Shown here: positions 42,799 to 55,651 of the stretch, in pieces
Layout: each line of letters starts with the position of its first letter
How positions within the stretch are numbered: position 1 is the stretch's first letter
Assembly (NCBI GenBank): GCA_037893245.1
Contig: JBAIAA010000238.1
Coordinates: 1,488,001-1,552,000, forward strand
Origin: Crossaster papposus
Lineage: Eukaryota > Echinodermata > Asteroidea > Velatida > Solasteridae
Length of the DNA stretch: 64,000 nucleotides
Direction of reading: 5' to 3'
Translations under genes and position numbers: made by a program
Notes under the pieces: generated by a model
Databases searched by the model: none
Seen by the model: the letters and a program-made list of their open reading frames with translations, nothing else
Told to the model about the DNA's origin: nothing

Positions 42799-43790
42799 GG
42801 GTCTTTCCATAAATAAGGGGGCCAAAGAGGGACATTGTGTTATTTCTCAAAATGTAATTTACTTTCTATATTCTTTGCATGTTCGTATGGTGGGGATAGC
42901 TCATACGTTTAATGTATAACTTCAATTTCTTGAATCAGATGTTTTGTTTTCATATACGATCCAAAACTATCCATCACACTGTAACGGAGACACCGGTGTC
43001 TCAGTTACAGTGTGAAGTGTGAAACTTGTGACTTGTTTTGCCATAAATTAGTAGGTTTTCATTGAAAATTTAAATTTCAAAGGGTAATATGTAAACATCA
43101 TTGGTATACTGTAATTCAGCTATTTTCAATGAAAACCTTCAAACGTTGGCCAAGCAGTAAAGGCCGACAGTTTTACGCGTAACCGTGACACTGGTGTCTT
43201 TGTTACACCGTGACTCAAAAAGTCCTGTCTCTCTTATTATGCATCATAAATGTCTGAATCTAGCAAAGTGCATAGTAATACCTGCTACATGTACATGTAT
43301 GTAGCATGTATTACTATTCACTTTGCTAGATTCAGACATTTATGATGCATAATAAGAGAGACAGGACTTTTTGAGTCACGGTGTAACAAAGACACCAGTG
43401 TCACGGTTACGCGTAAAACTGTCGGCCTTTACTGCTTGGCCAACGTTTGAAGGTTTTCATTGAAAATAGCTGAATTACAGTATACCAATGATGTTTACAT
43501 ATTACCCTTTGAAATTTAAATTTTCAATGAAAACCTACTAATTTATGGCAAAACAAGTCACAAGTTTCACACTTCACACTGTAACTGAGACACCGGTGTC
43601 TCCGTTACAGTGTGATGGATAGTTTTGGATCGTATATGAAAACAAAACATCTGATTCAAGAAATTAAAGTTATACATTAAACGTATGAGCTATCCCCACC
43701 ATACGAACATGCAAAGAATATAGAAAGTAAATTACATTTTGAGAAATAACACAATGTCCCTCTTTGGCCCCCTTATTTATGGAAAGACCC
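42799..43790. mobile_element. 992-bp near-perfect palindrome (foldback element) in unit 4 spacer
   Basis: Starts GGGTCTTTCCATAAATAAGG and ends with the exact inverse; ATAT flanks both sides (42795-42798, 43791-43794). Arms of about 485 bp match except for a few substitutions; the centre is GCTACATGTACATGTATGTAGC. Each arm has smaller palindromes of its own, for example CACTGTAACGGAGACACCGG and its partner, and GGTTTTCATTGAAAA against TTTTCAATGAAAACC. Confidence 0.95.
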
Positions 43791-44150
43791 ATATGTGTAC
43801 TGGCGCAAATGTTTACCCAAACTAAATTACGACCCTTCTAATGCATCGATCCCTCATACATCTAAGTTAATGGCTGAATACAGATTTATCTGCTCAATAT
43901 TGAGAAATCATTGCTGATATACATGTATACCATAGAGGTAGTACACTGTTGAATCGGGTACCCGATTGAAAAAAACCAGATGTTTTTGAAACCTTTGCTT
44001 TGGCTTTGGCTTCGCCTCTGATTTAAAAATCATTGAGAACATGCTGAGAAGCAAAACAAATAGAAATATTCTAACTTTTAGCTTTATTTTCAAAGCATTA
44101 TTACAGGCACCAGCATGAGTTCCCACAATTACGGGTCAAAAATCGTCTAA

Positions 44151-44654
44151 AGCCCTGTTCGCACTAGACTTTTTTTGATAAAACGTACCGAGACGATTGG
44201 GTACTTTTCCCATTTTAAGTCCAGTGCGGACAGCCTAGGACATTTTCCTCTCGGTTACTTTTCCCGAGTCCAGTGGTTACTTTTACCGGTCAACTGCTGC
44301 CCGGGAAAACTTCCCACGTAACTTTTCCCTAGATGATAAGTCCAGTGCGAACAGCGCGAGTCGGTAAAAGCATCTCAGGAAAACGTACATCCGGCCCTCT
44401 ACTGCGATTTCTTGCTACAAAAGACACCGCACATGCGCTCTTTGCATTGTTTACGTGCGCGCGCTGATGTATGCACATCGCATTGTGATCACATGAGTCA
44501 TTATAATGACAGCTCGGCTACTTCTCCCGCGGTCTCTGTAAAATGTTTCCGTGTCGAAAGTCCAAGTGCGAATAGTGGTAACTTTTGACCAATTTTTATT
44601 TTACCATCGTCTCAGTAAAACCTTTCCCCAAAAAAGTCCAGTGCGAACACGGCT
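44151..44654. mobile_element. Harbinger-like MITE, copy 2
   Basis: Ends AGCCCTGTTCGCACTAGAC and GTCCAGTGCGAACACGGCT; flanks TAA and TTA. It splits the AATCGACGTTAGAAGAC sequence of unit 4. The same subterminal repeats as at 4511-5044. Confidence 0.8.
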
Positions 44655-45582
44655 TTAGAAGACAAAGACAAAGCCAGGGATTATAAAAACCAATAGTAAC
44701 ACATTTGGCTGTTGAAGCAGCAAAAGTTCTCAAAATATAGGGAACATGGTGCCTGACAATTATAAACTAGATTAAGTTTTAGTTCTATTAATGTTGTATA
44801 TTCCGAAAAAACAATATTCTAAGATTTAGATTTCAATTACAAATTTGACTATTGCGACAACATTCAGCATCCAGGGTGCATTCTCATTCAGCCGAATTCA
44901 GCTACACATGCGTCACGCACTGGACCAACCAATAGTAGCACTCGTGCGCGCGTATGAGTTGTTCCAGGGTTTTCTTGATAGTCCGAAGGTTCGATGGTCT
45001 GATGATTTTGATAGTCCGAGGTTGTTAGTCCGAAGGTTCGATAGTCCGAAGGTTCGATAGCAAGAAGGTTTGATAGTCCGAATCGACGGTAAGGTGAAGA
45101 CAGGTTGCCTAAAAACTAAAACTTGTCTCGCCAAGGGCTGTGCATTGAAACTGCGTACTCGAGTATAAACCAACTGTTGATGTCAGGAACTGATTTCAGA
45201 TTAAGGAATCGAGTACATGTACCAGTAAACCTACTTTACAAACTACACATTAACTTTTCAGACGATGTAAGCCAAAGGTTTCAAATGTCATTTGTTGGAA
45301 TTTTCAAAATGAAACCAGGCTATACAGTTTAACAATCTATTTCAAATTAATGACGCTCGCAAATTTGCAGTTTACACCTTATTAACCAAAGCTAACTGTA
45401 AACACATCTATCTTGCTGTTTTGGCAGTATTATAGTGCAGACCATTATGAACAAGATGAAAAGGAACTTTTGAGATTTAAAACTTGGGGTTGGGTTTCTT
45501 TAACTGGCACCTGGGTACCCGTGTTTTATGTAATCAGGTACCCGCGGTTCCCAACTACCCATAGTGCCCACCCTAGTCTCAC

Positions 45583-46560
45583 CTATGGTCCAAATCTCTG
45601 CAGTAGGTTTTGACGCCAGCCAGATAGTACAGTAAACAGTGTGTGGCGAAGGTCCTTGTTCCTCAGGTAGTAAATAATGACATTCAACCAGCCATTGGAC
45701 ACCACCAGAGCCTGCGTGAACATGAGGGCCAAGACTTTTGTGGAAGTCCCCCAAGGATTTTGTGAAACTATCACTAGCCTGATCACTGTAGGAATCCAGG
45801 TGACTACTAAAGTCCCTGTTATGATGATGATGGTGTTGGTTGATCTGGTGTTTATTCTCCGTCCACCTTGACCATTGCCTGCTTGGTTTTCAGCAGCAAT
45901 GCGTCTGGCTTGATTGCGTGCTATAACGGTGATGTGTGCGTATAAGATGAATATAGTCAGTAGCATAAGTACCACTATTACAAAAACTAAATACAGTCTC
46001 CAGTCATATGTCTTTGACCCACAAAGTCTTTTGTCATTATGAGTATTAACATGTATGGTATAATAAGGATAAATCCCATTCAGCAGAACGGAGATTACGA
46101 TCAATGCAGCCCATGTGCTACATACAGTTATCTTGGATTTTAACACGGTCATCATTGAGGGGTACCGCAAAGGACGCGAAATAGCAATGTAACGATCCAC
46201 AGTGAGTTCAAGAAGTGCACTAATACTAGTCGCAGTAAAATAAAAATGAAACACGTGGTGTGCGATGCAAAGAAAATAACCCAGCAACCACGTTTCAGCA
46301 AACAACACCGTCAAGTTTACGATCGCCAACAAGCTGCTGCACAGATCGGACACGGTGAGAGAAGCCATAAATATCTTGGTCGTCGGCTGGATGCTGGTGA
46401 CACGACGTAGGGTGATAAGCATCAGTGGATTCAGTAGGAGGTTGAGAAAGATGGCGAACACCGTTAAAGTCGTGACGAGACTTGCAAATGGCGACGACAA
46501 AATTGCATCTTCATCTCCTGTAGAGTCTGTGGTCGGTTGTGCATTGGATGTATTTTCCAT
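45583..46560 (-). CDS. Class A GPCR, array copy 4 (325 aa variant)
   Basis: 325 aa, one residue longer because extracellular loop 2 reads IHVNTHNDKRLC. Most diverged in TM2-TM3: LLAIVNLTVLFAETWLLGYF, HHVFHFYFTATS and an acidic LLELTVDRY just before the DRY motif. Loop 2, TM5 (YLVFVIVVLMLL) and the TM6-TM7 loop (SQNPWGTSTKVLAL) also differ from copies 1-3. Changes cluster in the outer halves of membrane segments and loop 2, where class A receptors bind ligands, so a different ligand preference is possible (inference). Copy 5 shares nearly all these changes. Confidence 0.92.
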   Translation of the reverse strand: MENTSNAQPTTDSTGDEDAILSSPFASLVTTLTVFAIFLNLLLNPLMLITLRRVTSIQPTTKIFMASLTVSDLCSSLLAIVNLTVLFAETWLLGYFLCIAHHVFHFYFTATSISALLELTVDRYIAISRPLRYPSMMTVLKSKITVCSTWAALIVISVLLNGIYPYYTIHVNTHNDKRLCGSKTYDWRLYLVFVIVVLMLLTIFILYAHITVIARNQARRIAAENQAGNGQGGRRINTRSTNTIIIITGTLVVTWIPTVIRLVIVSQNPWGTSTKVLALMFTQALVVSNGWLNVIIYYLRNKDLRHTLFTVLSGWRQNLLQRFGP

Positions 46561-47840
46561 AGTTGCTGTATGAATCGACAGAAGTTATTGATAATAGATT
46601 TATTTTGAATGTTATTCAGCTGAAAATTGAAGATTATTTTACACGTGCCATTCAAGAGGCTATATACACGTCATGCTCATTTGCTAGAAGAGCATACAGT
46701 GTGTACATGTACATGTAGGCTACATGTGTGCACCGTCGGTATCTAAATGAAAGTCAAGTAGTTTAGTTTGTTGATATTTGAAATGTCCAAGGTTCTAACT
46801 TTTTCTATGGGTGCAGCACAATTCTTCAGATCATCTTTAGAATTGTGGAGTTTTCCTCATACGTGTATCGTCAAGATCCGATCCGATCCTTTGGCACTGT
46901 GAAGCATAATCTGTTTTGGTCTGTACATGTATGTGTGTACTGCTTCCCAACATTTAGTAAACCAAAGTTTAATTGTCTGCTGTCTAGCATCATCATCAGG
47001 CCTAATGAGATAATAATTTGAATCTGCGGCGTACTGAGCCAGGTGATTGACAAACGGTGTCACGTAATAATAATAACCTTGGTGGCTTTAAGATGAGTGA
47101 TGTGTATCTCTTCATGAGCAACTTTTATTCTTCTATTCTGTCAATTATTGTGATCGTGCCATAAATTAGCCCTAAGATGCTTTATATGTGTACTGGTGCA
47201 AATGTTTACCCAAACTAAATTACGACCCTTCTAATGCATCAATCCCTCATACATCTAAGTTAATGGCTGAATACAGATTGATCTGCTCAATATTGAGAAA
47301 TCATTGCTGATATACATGTATGCCATAGAGGTAGTACACTGTGGAATCGGGTACCCGATTAAAAAAACAGGAGGTTTTTGAAATCTTTGCCTTGGCTTTG
47401 GCTTCGCCTCCGTCTTATGAACATTGAAAACATGCTGAGAAGCAAGCCAAATGGAAATATTCCAACTTTTAGCTTAACATGTATTTTTAAAGCATTAACA
47501 GGCACCAGCATGAGTTCCCACAATTACGGGTCAAAAATAGACTTAGAAGACAAAGACAAAGCCAGGGATTATAAAAACCCATAGTAAAACATTTGGCAGT
47601 TGAAGCAGCAAAAGTTCTCAAAATGTAGGGGACATGGTGCTTGACAACTATAAACTGGATTAAGTTTTAGTTCTATAAATGTTGTATATTTCGAGAAAAC
47701 AATATTCTAAGATTTAGATTTCAATTACAAATTTGACTATTGCGACGACATTCAGGATCCAGGGTGCGTTCTCATTCAACCGAATTCAGCTACACATGCG
47801 TCACGCACTGGATCGACCAATAGTAGCACTTGTGTGCGCA

Positions 47841-48144
47841 CACAGCTTTACCTTACATACGTACTGTGGACATTCCTTTGTCTTCGTGTAGTTAACAAAT
47901 TTTGACTAAATACTGGTTTTTCTCGCTTCCCCAAAACAAGTTTACCCTCAAATTTGGATTAGGGGCCTCTCAGCTGTCCCTTCTATCCTTTCTATATATA
48001 ACCCTAACCCGTTTTTCCTCTAGCGCTCTTTTTCTGAAACTGAAAAACGGATTGTGGACGTGGGCAAGTTCACAAACCGTAACCTCTTCCCGCATCGTGT
48101 GGACCTATATTGTTCGGAGGTCCACAGTGCGTATGCAAGACCAA
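47841..48144. mobile_element. 304-bp MITE with CGCA target duplication in unit 5
   Basis: CGCA at 47837-47840 and 48145-48148; without it the unit reads GTGTGCGCATATGTGTTG as in unit 8. Subterminal inverted CATACGTACTGTGGAC and GTCCACAGTGCGTATG. Confidence 0.8.
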
Positions 48145-48619
48145 CGCATATGTGTTGTTCCGGGGTTTTCTCGATAGTCCGAAAGTTCAATAGTCCGAAG
48201 GTTCGATAGTCCGAAAGTTTGATAGTCCGAATCGACGATACGGTTCGATAGTCTGAATCGACAGTAAGGTGAAGACAGGTTGCCTAAAAACTAAAACTTG
48301 TCTCGCCAAGGGCTGTGCATTGAAACTGCGTACTCGAGTATAAACCAACTGTTGATGTCAGGAACTGATTTCAGATTATGGAATCGAGTACATGTACCAG
48401 TAAACCTACTTTACAAACTACACAGTAACTTTTCAGACGATGTAAGCCAAAAGTTTTAAATGTCATTTGTTTGGAATTTTCAAAATGAAACCATGTACAT
48501 ACCGGTAGTTTAACAATCTATTTCAAATTAATGACGCTCGCAAATTTGCAGTTTACACCTTATTATAACCAAAGCTAACTGTAAACACATCTATCTTGCT
48601 GTTTTGGCAGTATTATAGT

Positions 48620-48962
48620 ATACAAATATTGACTGCTTTGAGTGGTATAGTAAAACTAGCCTCCCGAGGTGATCCATGGAGCATTCTATTTTCCCGAGGC
48701 GAAGCCGAGGGAAAATAGAATGCTCCATGGATCACCGAGGGAGGCTAGTTTTACTATACCGCGAAATAAAGCAGTCAATATTTGTTTTATAACACCTCAC
48801 TCACAGATTCTGCACAATTTAAGCTTTCTGAAAGTATAGTAATGACAAAAAATCTCTGAATTATACGTCTCTCGATCATACGTGTACTTTGTTGCCTTGA
48901 TGAACGGGTGCGAAGGTGATAGAGCAATGTTTACGCAATGCACCAAATCACACGTCTGGGTT
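48620..48962. repeat. Foldback-containing filler that replaces the 3' end of GPCR copy 5
   Basis: 48622-48696 (ACAAATATTGACTGCTTT ... CTCCATGGATC inverse) and 48707-48788 form an imperfect palindrome with about 75-bp arms around CGAGGCGAAGCCGAGG. The remaining 170 bp up to 48962 show nothing recognised. No target duplication. Confidence 0.75.
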
Positions 48963-49727
48963 TCAGGTGACTACTAAAGTCCCTGTTATGATGATGATGG
49001 TGTTGGTTGATCTGGTGTTTATTCTCCGTCCACCTTGACCATTGCCTGCTTGGTTTTCAGCAGCAATGCGTCTGGCTTGATTGCGTGCTATAACGGTGAT
49101 GTGTGCGTATAAGATGAATATAGTCAGTAGCATAAGTACCACTATTATAAAAACTAAATACACTCTCCAGTCATATGTCTTTGACCCACAAAGTCTTTTG
49201 TCATTATGAGTATTAACATGTATGGTATAATAAGGATAAATCCCGTTCAGCAGAACGGAGATTACGATCAATGCAGCCCATGTGCTACATACAGTTATCT
49301 TGGATTTTAACACGGTCATCATTGAGGGGTACCGCAAAGGACGCGATATAGCAATGTAACGATCCACAGTGAGTTCAAGAAGTGCACTAATACTAGTCGC
49401 AGTAAAATAAAAATGAAACACGTGGTGTGCGATGCAAAGAAAATAACCCAGCAACCACGTTTCAGCAAACAACACCGTCAAGTTTACGATCGCCAACAAG
49501 CTGCTGCACAGATCGGACACGGTGAGAGAAGCCATAAATATCTTGGTCGTCGGCTGGATGCTGGTGACACGACGTAGGGTGATAAGCATCAGTGGATTCA
49601 GTAGGAGGTTGAGAAAGATGGCGAACACCGTTAAAGTCGTGACGAGACTTGCAAATGGCGACGACAAAATTGCATCTTCATCTCCTGTAGAGTCTGTGGT
49701 CGGTTGTGCATTGGATGTATTTTCCAT
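48963..49727 (-). pseudogene. Class A GPCR, array copy 5, C-terminally truncated
   Basis: 254 codons that follow copy 4 almost exactly (differences include YDWRVYLVFII for YDWRLYLVFVI) up to TGTLVVT in TM6, then TGA from the foreign flanking sequence. TM7 and the tail, and about 370 bp of the normal downstream unit, are replaced by 48620-48962, which contains a foldback sequence. Without TM7 a working receptor is unlikely. Confidence 0.9.
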
Positions 49728-51579
49728 AGTTGCTGTATGAATCGACAGAAGTTATTGATAATAGATTTATTTTGAATGTTATTCAGCTGAAAATTGAAGA
49801 TTATTTTACACGTGCCATTCAAGAGGCTATACACGTCATGCTCATTTGCTAGAAGAGCATAAAGTGTGTACATGTAGACTACGTGTGTGCACCGTCGGTA
49901 TCCAAATGAAAGTCAAGTAGTTCAGTTTGTTGATATTTGTCCAAAGTTCTAACTTTCTCTATGGATGCAGCACAATTCTTCAGATCATCTTGAGAATTGT
50001 GGAGCTTTCCTCATACGTGTATCATCAAGATCAGATCCGATCAGATCCTTTGGTACTGTGAAGTATAATCTGTTTTGGTCTATTACGTGTGTACTGCTTC
50101 CCAAGATTTAGTAAACCAAAGTTTAATTGTTTGCTGTCAAGCATGATCATCAGGCCTAATGAGATAATAATTTGAATCTGCGGCGTACTGAGCCAGGTGA
50201 TTGACAAACGGTTTTATATAATACTAATTACCCTTGTGGCTTTAAGATGAGTGATGTGCATCTCTTCATGAGCAATTTGTATTCTTCTATTCTGTCAATT
50301 ATTGTGATCGTGCCATAAATTAGCCATAAGATGATATATATATGTGTACTGGTGCAAATGTTTACCCAAACTAAATTACGACCCTTCTAATGCAACAATC
50401 CCTCACACATCTAAGTTAATGGCTGAATACAGATTTATCTGCTCAATATTGAGAAATCATTGCTGATATACATGTATGCCATAGAGGTAGTACACTGTGG
50501 AATCGGGTACCCGATTGAAAAAAAACAGATGTTTTTGAAACCTTTGCTTTGGCTTTGGCTTCGCCTCCGACTTATGAATCATTGAGAACATGCTGAGAAG
50601 CAAAACAAATGGAAATAGTCTAACTTTTAGCTTTATTTCTAAAGCATTAACAGGCACCAGCATGAGTTCCCACAATTACGGGTCAAAAATCGACGTTAGA
50701 AGACAAAGACAAAGCCAAGGATTATAAAAACCATAGTAAAACATTTGGCAGTTGAAGCAGCAAAAGTTCTCAAAATGTAGGGAACATGGTGCTTTACAAC
50801 TATAAACTAGATTCAGTTTTAGTTCTATAAATGTTGTATATTTCGAGAAAACAATATTCTAAGATTTAGATTTCAATTACAAATTTGACTATTGCGACGA
50901 CATTCAGCATCCAGGGTGCGTTCTTATTCAGCCGAAATCAGCTACACATGCGTCACGCACTGGACCAACCAATAGTAGCACTCGTGCGCGCGTATGAGTT
51001 GTTCCGGGGTTTTCTTGATAGTCCGAAGGTTCGATAGTCCGAAAGTTTGAAAGTTCGAATCGACGACAAGGTTCGATAGTCCGAATCGACGATAAGGTGA
51101 AGACAGGTTGCCTAAAAACTAAAACTTGTCTCGCCAAGGGCTGTGCATTGAAACTGCGTACTCGAGTATAAACCAACTGTTGATGTCAGGAACTGATTTC
51201 AGATTATGGAATCGAGTACCTGTAACCAACTTTACAAACTACACATTAACTTTTCAGACGATGTAAGCCAAAGGTTTTAAATGTCATTTGTTGGAATTTT
51301 CAAAATTAAACCAGGCTATACAGTTTAACAATCTATTTCAAATTAATGACGCTCGCAAATTTGCAGTTTACACCTTATTAACCAAAGCTAACTGTAAACA
51401 CATCTATCTTGCTGTTTTGACAGTATTATAGTGCAGACCATTATGAACAAGCTGAAAAGGAACTTCTAAGATTTAAAACTTGGGGTTGGGTTTCTTTAAC
51501 TTGCACCTGGGTACCCGTGTTTTATGTTATCAGGTACCCGGTTCCCAACTACCCATAGTGCACACCCCTATAGTCTCAC

Positions 51580-52554
51580 CTATGGTCTAAATCTCTGCAG
51601 TAAGTTTTGACGCCAGCCAGATAGTAAAGTAAATAGTGTGTGGCGAAGGTCCTTGTTCCTCAGGTAGTAAATAATGACATTCAACCAGCCATTGGACACC
51701 ACCAGAGCCTGCGTGAACATGAAGGCCAAGAAATTTGTTGAAGTTTCCCAAGGATTTTGTGCAACTATCACTAGCATGATCACTGTAGGAATCCAGGTGA
51801 CTACTAAAGCCCCTGTTATGATGATGATGGTGGTTGTTGATCTGGTGTTTATTCTCCGTCTGCCTTGACCATTGACTGCTTGGTTTTCAGCAGCAATGCG
51901 TCTGGCTTGATTGCGTGCTATAACAGTGATGTGTGCGTATAGGATGAATATAGTCAGTAGCGCAAGTATTGTTAATATAACAATTAAATACACTCTCCGG
52001 TCATATGTCTTTGACCCACAAAGTCTTTTGTCATGATGAGTAACATGTATGGTATAATAAGGATTAATCCCATTCAGCAGAATGGAGAATACGATAAATG
52101 CAGCCCATGTGCTACATACAATTATCTTGAATTTTAACACTGTCATCATTGAGGGGTACCGCAAAGGACGGGAAATAGCAATGTAACGATCCACAGTGAG
52201 TTGTAGAAGGGTACTAATACTAGTCGCAGAAAAAATATATTGAATGACGTGGTGTGCGATGCAAAAAAAATTACCCAGCAGCCACGTTTTGGCAAACAAC
52301 GCCATCAGGTTCAGGATCGCCCACAAGCTGCCGCACAGATCGGACACGGTGAGAGAAGCCATGAATATCTTGGTTGTCGGCTGGATGCTGGTGACACGAC
52401 GTAGGGTGATAAGCATCAGTGGATTCAGTAGGAGGTTGAGAAAGATGGCGAACACTGTTAAAATCTCGACGAGAACTGCAAATGGCGACGACAAAATTGC
52501 ATCTTCATCTGCTGTAGAGTCTGTTGTCAGTGGTGCATTGGATGTATTTTCCAT
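51580..52554 (-). CDS. Class A GPCR, array copy 6
   Basis: 324 aa from MENTSN at 52554; an in-frame upstream TTG extends the open frame as in copy 1. All class A landmarks are present (C98, DRY 122-124, C179, TWIP, NVIIY). Only a handful of changes from copy 1: LLQLTVDRY, VLKFKII, IQPTTK and a RFRP end for RFGP. The 2.8-kb unit around it is nearly the same as unit 1 and continues into the start of unit 7, pointing to a recent duplication or conversion. Confidence 0.93.
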   Translation of the reverse strand: MENTSNAPLTTDSTADEDAILSSPFAVLVEILTVFAIFLNLLLNPLMLITLRRVTSIQPTTKIFMASLTVSDLCGSLWAILNLMALFAKTWLLGNFFCIAHHVIQYIFSATSISTLLQLTVDRYIAISRPLRYPSMMTVLKFKIIVCSTWAAFIVFSILLNGINPYYTIHVTHHDKRLCGSKTYDRRVYLIVILTILALLTIFILYAHITVIARNQARRIAAENQAVNGQGRRRINTRSTTTIIIITGALVVTWIPTVIMLVIVAQNPWETSTNFLAFMFTQALVVSNGWLNVIIYYLRNKDLRHTLFTLLSGWRQNLLQRFRP

Positions 52555-54811
52555 AGTTGCTGGATTAATCAACAGAATTTATTAATAACAGATTTATTTT
52601 GAATGTTAAATTTAGCTGAAAATTGAAGATTATTTTACACGTGCCATTCAAGAGGCTATATACACGTCATGCTCATTTGCTAGAAGAGCATAAAGTGTGT
52701 ACATGTAGACTACGTGTGTGCACCGTCGGTATCCAAATGAAAGTCAAGTAGTTCAGTTTGTTGATATTTGTCCAAAGTTCTAACTTTCTCTATGGATGCA
52801 GCACAATTCTTCAGATCATCTTGAGAATTGTGGAGCTTTCCTCATACGTGTATCATCAAGATCAGATCCGATCAGATCCTTTGGTACTGTGAAGTATAAT
52901 CTGTTTTGGTCTATTACGTGTGTACTGCTTCCCAAGATTTAGTAAACCAAAGTTTATTGTCTGCTGTCAAGCATCATCGTCAGGCCTAATGAGATAATAA
53001 TTTGAATCTGCGGCGTACTGAGCCAGGTGATTGACAAACGGTTTTATATAATACTAATTACCCTTGTGGCTTTAAGATGAGTGATGTGCATCTCTTCATG
53101 AGCAATTTGTATTCTTCTATTCTGTCAATTATTGTGATCGTGCCATAAATTAGCCATAAGATGATATATATATGTGTACTGGTGCAAATGTTTACCCAAA
53201 CTAAATTACGACCCTTCTAATGCAACAATCCCTCACACATCTAAGTTAATGGCTGAATACAGATTTATCTGCTCAATATTGAGAAATCATTGCTAATATA
53301 CATGTATGCCATAGAGGTAGTACACTGTGGAATCGGGTACCCGATTGAAAAAAGCCAGATGTTTTTGAAACCTTTGCTTTGGCTTTGGCTTCGCCTCCGA
53401 CTTATGAATCATTGAGAACATGCTGAGAAGCAAAACAAATGGAAATAGTCTAACTTTTAGCTTTATTTCTAAAGCATTAACAGGCACCAGCATGAGTTCC
53501 CACAATTACGGGTCAAAAATCGACGTTAGAAGACAAAGACAAAGCCAAGGATTATAAAAACCATAGTAAAACATTTGGCAGTTGAAGCAGCAAAAGTTCT
53601 CAAAATGTAGGGAACATGGTGCTTTACAACTATAAACTAGATTCAGTTTTAGTTCTATAAATGTTGTATATTTCGAGAAAACAATATTCTAAGATTTAGA
53701 TTTCAATTACAAATTTGACTATTGCGACGACATTCAGCATCCAGGGTGCGTTCTTATTCAGCCGAAATCAGCTACACATGCGTCACGCACTGGACCAACC
53801 AATAGTAGCACTCGTGCGCGCGTATGAGTTGTCCCGGGGTTTTCTTGATAGTCCGAAGGTTCGATAGTCCGAAAGTTTGAAAGTTCGAATCGACGACAAG
53901 GTTCGATAGTCCGAATCGACGATAAGGTGAAGACAGGTTGCCTAAAAACTAAAACTTGTCTCGCCAAGGGCTGTGCATTGAAACTGCGTACTCGAGTATA
54001 AACCAACTGTTGATGTCAGGAACTGATTTCAGATTATGGAATCGAGTACATGTACCAGTAAACCTACTTTACAAACTACACATTAACTTTTCAGACGATG
54101 TAAGCCAAAGGTTTTAAATGTCATTTGTTGGAATTTTCAAAAATAAACCAGGCTATACAGTTTAACAATCTATTTCAAATTAATGACACTCGCAAATTTG
54201 CAGTTTACACCTTATTAACTAAAGCTAACTGTGAACACATCTAACTTGCTGTTTTGGCAGTATTATAGTGCAGACCATTATGAACAAGCTGAAAAGGAAC
54301 TTCTGAGATTTAAAACTTGGGGTTGGGTTTCTTTAACTTGCACCTGGGTACCCGTGTTTTATGTAATCAGGTACCCGGTTCCCAAACTACCCATAGTGCA
54401 CACTCCTAGTCTCACCTATGGTCCAAATCTCTGCAGTAGGTTTTGACGCCAGCCAGATAGTAAAGTAAACAGTGTGTTGCGAAGGTCCTTGTTCCTCAGG
54501 TAGTAAATAATGACATTCACCCAGCCATTGGACACCACCAGAGCCTGCGTGAACATGAAGGCCAAGAAATTTGTTGAAGTTCCCCAAGGATTTTGTGCAA
54601 CTATCACTAGTCTGATCACTGTAGGAATCCAGGTGACTACTAAAGTCCCTGTTATGATGATGATGGTGTTGGTTGATCTGGTGTTTATTCTCCGTCTGCC
54701 TTGACCATTGACTGCTTGGTTTTCAGCAGCAATGCGTCTGGCTTGATTGCGTGCTATAACAGTGATGTGTGCGTATAGGATGAATATAGTCAGTAGCGCA
54801 AGTATTGTTAA

Positions 54812-55263
54812 CCCACCACCCCGAGTCCATCAAAATCCATTTCCTGTTTTGGAGGATTTTAGCGGATTCAGGATACCTCCATGTTGAACCAACTGGAGGA
54901 GTGTGGTGGATTGAGGATTTTAAGCCTAGCGTTACTGCAGGAGTGTGATGGATTCAGGATACAGAAATTCAGGTGATGGACTGTGATGGACTCTACGGAG
55001 AAACGCACTGCAATATTTTGTATGCCACCTACCGGTACATGTATGTATCCTGAATCCGTCACAGTCCATCAAACTTTTGCTGGTGGAGTATATGGACTCA
55101 GGATCTCTCCAGAATGCATACTGGTGGAGTCTGATGGACCATGGAGAATGTGACTTATTTCTCCATGGATGGACTCAGGACACCAGCAGTTTTTGCAAAC
55201 CAAAATTGGTGGACTGTGGCGGATTCAGGATACTTTCTAGTAAAAGCCGTGAGGGAGTTAGGG
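54812..55263. mobile_element. 452-bp CCC...GGG insert next to TTAA in GPCR copy 7
   Basis: TTAA (54808-54811) precedes CCCACCACCCCG, and ...GGGAGTTAGGG precedes TTAT at the right. Ends starting CCC with TTAA are the piggyBac pattern, but the right flank is not a clean TTAA. The inside repeats GATGGACTC / GGATTCAGGAT motifs in both orientations. Confidence 0.5.
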
Positions 55264-55651
55264 TTATAGCAACTAAATACACTCTCCAGTCATAATCTTT
55301 GACACACAAAGTATCTTGTCATGATGAGTAACATGTATGGTATAATAAGGATAAATCCCATTCAGCAGAACGGAGAATACGATAAATGCAGCCCATGTGC
55401 TACATACAGTTATCTTGGATTTTAACACGGTCATCATTGAGGGGTACCGCAAAGGACGGGAAATAGCAATGTAACGATCCACAGTGAGTTGAAGAAGGGC
55501 ACTAATACTAGTCGCAGAAAAAATAAATTGAATCACGTGGTGTGCGATGCAAAGAAAATTACCCAGCAGCCACGTTTCGGCAAACAACGCCATCAGGCTC
55601 AGGATGGCCCACAAGCTGCTGCACAGATCGGACACGGTGAGAGAAGCCATG

